Source: Coprinopsis marcescibilis
Taxonomy: Eukaryota; Basidiomycota; Agaricomycetes; Agaricales; Psathyrellaceae
Length of the DNA: 64,000 nt
Reading direction: 5' to 3'
Assembly: GCA_004369085.1 (NCBI GenBank)
Contig: ML210306.1
Location: 2,019-66,018, forward strand
The position numbers were made by a program, and so were the translations under genes. Below the pieces are notes generated by a model. It was not told the origin of the DNA. It did not search any database and saw only the letters and a program-made list of their open reading frames with translations. Shown here one piece after another: positions 57,602 to 64,000 of the stretch. Each line of letters starts with the position of its first letter. The first letter of the stretch is position 1.

Positions 57602-60089
57602 ATGAGTAACGAAATCACCGATTCACTCAATCCACAGAACGGAGACAAATCCGCGTCGCTTGAGATCCCTGCTAGTTTTCGTCCCAAATTCCCCATTGCG
57701 GAAGCCCCAAGCATTGAAAGCACCTCGACCAACCCTCAGACGCCACCTCAACGCAAGAATTACCACCCCAAGGTCTCGACATTACAAGCAACAAAGAAAG
57801 CTCATACGGGGGGCTATTCCACGAACGTCACGGAGACACCTCACACCGACGGCTGTGGCATCGTAGCAGACGGAAAGTTCGACGTTGAAGAACAGAAAGA
57901 GATGATAAAGAATGAGCTCGCCAGACACACTGTCTGCTCCCAAGACTTTGGCTTCGAATTGTTCAAGAATGTCGCGTCGGAAAGAGACATTAAGAAATAC
58001 CTTGCTAAATCGACCTTGTACAACAATAGAAAGCGAGAATGGACCAGCCTTGCAGAGAAACCAATTACCGCGGAGTCCCAAATCTACACGCCTGTTCTCG
58101 ACATCTTCAAAGATGTCCTCAACTGGTTCAACCGCTCTGTCGACAAAAAGAGCGGCGTTGTGGCCAAGCTTTGCGCCAACACACGGCTGGCACACCAGGA
58201 AGACGTGCCCAATAAACAGTCAAGCTCTCCCGACTTCGCTATAATGGGCTTTGGACCATCTTTTGTTGAAGAGAGGGAGGAAGCAGATGGTCCTACCTAC
58301 GTGTCTTCGCTTGCCTCTTGGGAAGGGAAGCTAGATAGTGTTATGGGCTCCGTCTCTCCCCATATCAATCAAGTGGGCGTTTATGCTAGGTATGTTGTCT
58401 TCAGGATGCTCCCCGTCTCCTTCATCATACCGATCGATTAAACCATCTCACAGACAAATTTACAATCACCAACCTAACCGTAATTTCGTTCGATCCGTCG
58501 TCATTAGCGAAAAGCGGGTTCGGTTGCTACAATACGACAGATCCGGGGTGAAGCACTCGGAGCCCTACGACTTCCACAAACAGCCCACCGATTTTATCAG
58601 GCTTGTCCTGGGCCTCACATCGGAAGATCCCAAGTTGGTTGGGTTCGACGACAGCATCCGCTGGGAAAGCGCACAGGGGAGCACAGATTCACCCTGTGGC
58701 ACTATTACCACGGTCGACAAGAATAAGAATCCTGTCACGTATAAAATCGTCGGGAAACAGCCCTCATTCCAGCGACGCAGCCTTATCGGACGCGCCACGA
58801 GCACCTGGGACGTCATAGGGCCGGAAGGCGAGGAGTACCTAATTAAGGACTCTTGGAGAGCCAAGGGGCGCGCCTCTGAGCATGAATTTTTAGAAGCAGC
58901 AAGAGGTGTTGTTGGCGTCGCACAGCTGGTTGCTTTCGAAGAAATATGCAAAGTCAGCGACTTTCGTGACCTGCAGGAAGGCGAATCCGAGAGTCTCATC
59001 GATCGAACCAAGTGTAGGCTCACATTGGAGCGATACGGCCCCCCGATAGAAAACTTCAGATCAGCTTCACAGGCCCTTTGGGCCCTTCACGACGCAATCC
59101 AAGGTATGTTATGGCTATGCTTGACTATCTTTTGAAAGTACATTCATCCGTGTGGCACCAGCTCACAAAGAGCTCTTCAAGGCGGGGGTTCTCCATCGAG
59201 ATATCAGCAAGAACAACATCCTCCTCGGTCGACCAAATGCTGAAGATGGGTGGCGGGGTGTTTTGATTGACATGGATATGGGGTTATGGAGGGACCCAGA
59301 ACGTAATCCTGCCGCCGACTTTAGAACTGTAAGTCTCTGTGTATCACCTTCGCGACAACGCCTGACCACAATCCGCAATCATTACAGGGAACCAGAATGT
59401 TCCAATCTGTAATGGTCCTAACCAGCTTTTACGATAAAGCTCCTCAGGGTCTGTGCCACGACCACTATGACGACCTCGAGTCATTCCTATACGTCCTTTG
59501 CTACCTGACATTTTGGTATGTTCGAGCCGACGAGCTTCGAGAAGAAGCTCCCTCCCCTTTGCGCCAGTGGGACAATAACGACCCAGAAACCTCCTGCAAT
59601 TCCAAGTACAAATTCATCATGAACAGGTCTCTCTACGGAACACTGGAGGACCGTGTGTCGGACTACTGGGGAGAACCTTGCAAGAATCTCATTAAAAGGT
59701 TTCAAGAAATCATCCGCTACATTGTCGAGAAGAAGGAGGCCATTACGGAAAGAAACCCACTGTCCCTCGAAACCTTGAGAAACGAGGCCTCCAAGCATTA
59801 TGCGGACGTTCTCCAATGTTTCAAAGAAGCAATCGCCGAAGTGGAAAAAGCCGAGGCTGAAGGAGCAGCGAATCCTCTGACAGTACCAGTGGTTCCGTCC
59901 GCCGCCGTCTTGCCTGCCATTCCACGGTGCACACTGGACCATAGGATGCCAATCTCCCCTTCCCCACTCAACCCTCGCGCTCGCTCTACTACCTCGATCA
60001 ACAACAAGCGGGCCTCCGAGGATCCCCTCGAAGAAGAACAGCCCGTAATCAAAAGCGTCGATCGCACAAAAGATTGGCTGCACCAGTAA
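57602..60089 (+). CDS. FunK1-type protein kinase, best preserved copy
   Basis: Four exons (57602-58389, 58454-59103, 59162-59328, 59388-60089) give 768 aa. An N-terminal helical region ends VGVYARQIYNHQPNRNFVRSV. Then come LLQYDRSGVKHS, DPKLVGFDDSIRW, WDVIGPEGEEYLIKDSW (with the ATP-binding Lys), HRDISKNNILLG (residues 491-502), LIDMDMG where DMD (516-518) replaces DFG, GTRMFQSV, and HDHYDDLESFLYVLCYL. All catalytic residues are intact. FunK1 is a kinase family expanded in multicellular fungi, with roles suggested in sexual development. A one-base shift in the AAAA at 60050-60053 would extend the protein through a basic tail to 60412. Confidence 0.9.
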
Positions 60090-60412
60090 CCCCCGTGCTC
60101 CTCGAAGAAGTTGAAGCAAACTCGGGTGACGAGAATCATCCTGAGGCTGCTTCTGTCCTCAGACCCCGTCGCTCGCAACGCAAGCTGGCCACAAAGGCGT
60201 CGTTACCGAAGGTCAAGCCAAAGGCAAACTCGAGTGATGAAAGTCCTCCCCAGCCGCCTGTTGTCAAGATTCGTCGGTCCAAGCGCAGCTTGGTTGGGAA
60301 GACGAAATCGAAATCGGGCTCGGATGAAGAGAAAAAAGGGAAGGTTCAGAAAGAACCTACCCTTCCCCGCCGTCGCTCCCAACGATTAGTTGGTAAAGAG
60401 GAGAAAGTTTAG
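60090..60412 (+). other. Shifted-frame basic tail of the FunK1 gene
   Basis: A frame two positions off the kinase frame stays open from about 60002 to the TAG at 60410-60412. It encodes four copies of a basic motif: RRSHKRLAAP, RRSQRKLATK, RRSKRSLVGK and RRSQRLVGK, separated by acidic linkers such as NSSDES. This looks like the nuclear-localisation or chromatin-binding tail usual for FunK1 proteins, so it was probably part of the gene. Either a real frameshift or an undercounted A run separates it from the kinase. Confidence 0.6.
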
Positions 60413-61060
60413 ACTTGGTCCGATTGGCGGTGAAGCCAAGATTGATTTCAACGTTTTGTAACGGTGTACTGTTACTGCTTTCCGTTTCTCTTTTTTGTTC
60501 TGCTATATACTTGCTTTCCGGTGGATGGGGAATCTGTACTGCACATAATACTATATCACATACATTACCATCCTAGTCCAGTAAATCACTCGTGTATACA
60601 TAGGGTCCAACATTTATTCCGAAATCGTACTCATTTCTACTACAACTCATACAGCTAATGCTAACTGGCCGAGAGACTCAAGCTGCTTAGTCTGCGCTAA
60701 GTACATCACGCTCCAGGCTTCGGGTTAGCCGTTCACGGTAGTGAATCAGGGGTAGACGCCCTTAGATTCATTGAAGCAAGCCCCTTACTTCTGTCTGTCT
60801 AACCGCAAAAGTAGATCACAACGACTTCCTGTTGACTTGAATGCGACTATAGCAGGTGCGAACGGCATTCGAGGGATATACAGGTAATATTCTTTTACTA
60901 CATAATTTACAACATCTTAGTATTCGATCGAGTAATTAAGTTTGAAACTCTGACACCATTAGCTACTGCGACAGACGTATAACAAAATAAAGAGATAGAA
61001 AATTGCTTGCTTCGTTCCAAACATCCAGCCGCCTTGGATATCATTATCGTGTCTATCGAG
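60413..61060. other. Convergent 3' spacer
   Basis: 650 nt between the FunK1 and laccase ends. Nothing recognised. Confidence 0.5.
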
Positions 61061-63330
61061 TTAGCGCTCAGGTACCGGGTGGGAGAGCATCGTAGATTGG
61101 GCAGAGGGCGTCCCAGGCAGCTGATTAAGAAAGTCAGCGTCATCGTTTGTGAACTCCTGGCAAAGAACAGGCTTACGAGGAGGGTCGGCGGTAGCGACAA
61201 TTGGCACGTCTTCAGCAAAGACGACAGCAAGTCCACTATCAAAGCATAATAGATCAGAAAAGGAAGACAAACTTTCGTAGAGACGGGCACGTACAGAACA
61301 AGATGCCAGTCAATGTGACTAGGAGGAAGATTTTAGAATGCTGCAATATGGTTGACAAGTGAGCCTGACATACCAGTGCATGATCCAAGGACCGGGGTTA
61401 TCGGTACGGAATCGAATGGTAACGTTGTCACCAGCTCCACCAGCACTCACGACGTCCCTTTGCACGGGGTTCGCGAAATTGTATGTAGCACTTCCGGCGC
61501 TTCTGACAACACTGAACGCATGCTATGTTACGGAGGCGCAGTCAGCAATACACCCGCAACAGCAAGAAATTCTCTTACGCCGTGGAGATGGAAGGGGTGC
61601 TACGGAAAAGCTCAGAAGTCAATCACCGCGCTAAGAGAGCATCTGATGAATGGAACTTACAGGGCTTCCGGTGGAGCCACCCGGCATCGACAGTTCGATT
61701 ACCTTGTTACGCGGGAGAACATAGACGGAACCGGCAGGAAGAAGGGTCTGAGGGGTTTGTGCACCACTCATGATCTGGAGAAGGACAGGAACGGTTGGTT
61801 GTTCGAACTTGGCACCATTGACAGCGAAGGTAAGAGTGGCAAAGTCAAAGACGGCGTTAAGGTTGATGTTGACATCGGCTGCACCAGGGGTAGGAATACC
61901 AGGGGCGGCAGGGCTGGTCAGAGGATGCAGGTTAACTTCGAGGAGCGGTTGACTATTGGGGGTCTGCGTGGTCGTGGGGTCGGTGGCAGGGGCACCGACG
62001 TATCGCAGAATAGCGGAGTTGACGCCTCCCGCGAAACCAGTTGTACCGACGTTAGGGTTAGCACGGACCCAGTAGTTGCCGACGGGTCTATTGGCGTTCA
62101 AGACGAACGAATACCTCTGCCCAGCAAATATATGGATAGAGTCGACGATGAGAGGCTGGGTGTTGATACCGTCGGCCTCGATGATGGTCTGCAAAAAAGA
62201 TTCAGCGCCCTTGCTTACGCGCGCTGAGAACGTATAGACATACCATGGTGTGTCCGTCAATAGAGAAGACATAATTGGGGTCGCAGGAGATAGAAACAAG
62301 GCGGAACCGATAGCGCCTGTTTCTGGTAACTGAAATGATAGCAAGTGGAACTGTGGGGCCACCAGCGTAGCGTCCCTTGCCATTAATTAGCGTGGCATCC
62401 GGAGTGGGAACCAGCCCGGCAGACGGCGCGGGGATGTGGTACCTGAAACCAAATGAGTCCGTCGAAGACTTCGAGAATGACAGATTCTTACCAGTCAGCA
62501 AGTGTGATGACAGTCGCGTCTGCAGCAGAAGTAATGAGTATCCGATCAATGGACAAATAAATGCCGGACGGTACCATTGTCAACGTCATAACTGGACGAA
62601 GCGACTGTTAAGGAGGCGAAATAATTGAATGTGGAGTAAAGCTCACCGGGAGAGATGTGGATCTACAGGGTCTTTCACGACCATTGCTCCACGCAGTCCA
62701 TCACAGTATTGCGATTCTACACCCTCCAGTCAGCTTTACTGCGAACGGAATAAGAATAAGAAGAGCACGCACCATGATGAGAGTGATACCAGAATGTGCC
62801 GGCCTGGTTCTTGGCCTGAAATTTGTACAGGAAGGCGTGGTCCGGTGCAATGGGACACTGGGTGACTCCGGCGGGACCGTCAGCCCATGCTGTTCCAGCC
62901 ATGAAGAATCCATGCCAGTGCTGTGCGATAGGTTGAGTAGCCGGGTGCAGATATCATGAAAATGACCCTTACGATACTGGTTGTCCTCAACATAGTTGGG
63001 TCAGTCAGTTTGTCGATGACATTTATGCTAAAGGTATTGCCCTAAATGTTGTTCAGTATATTAAATCAGCGCGTGCCCAAGGGCAATCACCTTGTTTCCA
63101 GCGATAATCGGGCCAGGGAAAGTTACGCCGGCTTGGGTTTGACCAGCCAGTACGGATCTACGAGAAGATATGAATTCCTCGAACATTGCTCTCGGTGGTC
63201 AAACTCACGAGCGAGCGAAGCCATCTGGTGAGATATTGGCATTCGCAACGACGAGGTTAGTCGTAGGCCCAATCGCTGCCAATGCGAAAGGGAAAGCTTG
63301 AGCTATGAGGAGTGTCGCTGAGCGCAACAT
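61061..63330 (-). CDS. Laccase (multicopper oxidase)
   Basis: Thirteen exons (first 63330-63209, last 61235-61061) give 538 aa, normal for basidiomycete laccases. Four exons are tiny, including 17 nt (62591-62575) and 21 nt (61599-61579, coding HPFHLHG). The start [21 protein letters not shown] is a secretion signal. The copper sites are intact: [42 protein letters not shown] and HCHIDWHL, giving the ten His and the T1 Cys. The residue ten after that Cys is Leu, so a medium-potential T1 site is expected. It oxidises phenols while reducing oxygen to water, acting outside the cell in lignin, pigment or development chemistry. The usual HLEAG after the last motif reads HLVLG here. Confidence 0.94.
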
Positions 63331-63402
63331 TCTGAGGAGAATGAGTGTATGTAACCCAACCGTTAGGGGTGAGTGAGGACTTCCTCTTATGCAGGGGAGA
63401 CA

Positions 63403-63408
63403 TTTATA
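63403..63408 (-). promoter_or_regulatory. TATA box of the laccase gene
   Basis: TATAAATG on the minus strand lies about 73 nt before the laccase ATG, a normal distance for fungal TATA promoters. Confidence 0.6.
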
Positions 63409-63880
63409 CCTTTCGGTTCGTAGCTATGCAGCCAAATCCGGGCTGCCCTGGCGGTAATAGATGCGAACCATGCGTTTGTCCTTGGTAATTCAACTCACAC
63501 GAAATGACTTGTGCTGTTCGAATATGGATCAGCGTTCTGGGCGCTCAGTGTACAGCGGAGGACGTACGATTTGGAAGAGATTCAAATCGAGATTCGGAAG
63601 TAGTGCAATTGTGCCTCACTCAGTCCAACGTAACTGAGGGGTTTCATTCCGGCCCCACTAGATCTAGGAAGATTGACGTGACGCAGAATTAAACGGGGTT
63701 TCTATGACGAGATGTTACCAGCTGGAAAGAAAAATCCTTATCAAGTTATGCATGTCAAAACTCAACTGCGAGTGGAGTTTTATTCTCGTACCTTTCTTAA
63801 GCACGATGTTTTCGGCGCAATAAAGAAGTGCACAATTCGAAAAAGGAACTGCGCTTATGAATCCTGAAACTCAGGGATCA

Positions 63881-63890
63881 GATATATATC
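63881..63890 (+). promoter_or_regulatory. TATA box of the edge gene
   Basis: ATATATAT (within AGATATATAT) lies about 40 nt upstream of the ATG at 63929. Confidence 0.5.
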
Positions 63891-63928
63891 TGGGACGGAA
63901 GTTGAAAAATCAGCAATTCCCTCCCACC

Positions 63929-63982
63929 ATGCAACTCAAGTTCACCCTCTTTGCTTTCGCTGCCCTCATCGCATTCACCAAG
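63929..63982 (+). CDS. Secreted protein, first exon only (cut by window end)
   Basis: ATG at 63929 opens MQLKFTLFAFAALIAFTK, a typical signal-peptide core, and is followed by a GTGAGC donor at 63983. The rest lies beyond the window. It could be a hydrophobin or another small secreted protein, but 18 residues cannot decide. Confidence 0.6.
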
Positions 63983-64000
63983 GTGAGCGTTTCCTCTTTC

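Larger units (their letters stand above)
63331..63928. other. Divergent promoter region of laccase and a secreted protein gene
   Basis: 600 nt separate the two ATGs on opposite strands. TATA boxes for both genes are listed separately. Confidence 0.5.

Noticed and set aside
60074..60412. Independent small gene after FunK1
   Set aside because: No ATG at its beginning. The motif content fits the FunK1 tail, so it is treated as a shifted extension.
61352..62227. Plus-strand open frame of 291 codons
   Set aside because: Antisense to laccase exons. The composition is Gly/Arg/Asp-rich, as expected from the reverse of a Pro/Ala/Val-rich coding strand, and it has no domain.
1..64000. CRISPR array, prokaryotic operon or biosynthetic gene cluster
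   Set aside because: The window is eukaryotic with introns. There are no regular spaced repeats and no synthase or synthetase genes.

Overview
This window comes from a filamentous basidiomycete, most likely an agaric (Agaricomycetes). The genes carry many short GT-AG introns of about 32-65 nt. Several families are typical of mushroom genomes: FunK1-type protein kinases, expanded F-box genes with a leading coiled coil, a 13-exon secreted laccase, and RBR ubiquitin ligases with CCCH fingers. All gene models were built by hand from reading frames, splice phase and remembered family motifs. No database search was possible.

Layout. 0-5 kb: the edge of a probable LTR element and two decayed FunK1 kinase genes. 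5-8.1 kb: a class V aminotransferase/cysteine desulfurase-like gene (minus), a tRNA-Asn with intron, and RPB7 (six exons). 9-16.4 kb: a head-to-tail pair of large RBR E3 ligase genes (minus). 16.7-20.8 kb: tRNA-Ile, an F-box gene and a dead kinase gene. 21-30.4 kb: RPC25 (Pol III stalk subunit), a TPR/DnaJ co-chaperone, a membrane protein, a tandem repeat, an Arg/Ser-rich protein and a second tRNA-Ile. 30.6-39 kb: a Ser/Pro-rich protein, a decayed kinase, and two F-box genes. 40-49.6 kb: a conserved housekeeping block with an F-box/WD40 protein, VPS28 (ESCRT-I), an M28 membrane metallopeptidase and a mitochondrially targeted protein. 49.9-60.4 kb: three F-box genes, a kinase pseudogene and a nearly intact FunK1 kinase. 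61-63.3 kb: laccase. The right edge cuts the start of a small secreted protein gene.

Two themes stand out. First, the window is loaded with ubiquitin-pathway specificity factors: seven F-box proteins and two RBR ligases. Second, fungal-type kinases repeatedly lie next to F-box genes (four of six kinase loci). One F-box plus kinase unit exists as two inverted copies about 15 kb apart (37.2-32.9 kb minus, 51.9-55.1 kb plus), and in both copies the kinase is broken while the F-box gene stays open. This suggests a recurrent two-gene module evolving by duplication and loss.

The two RNA polymerase stalk paralogues RPB7 and RPC25 also lie within 15 kb of each other.
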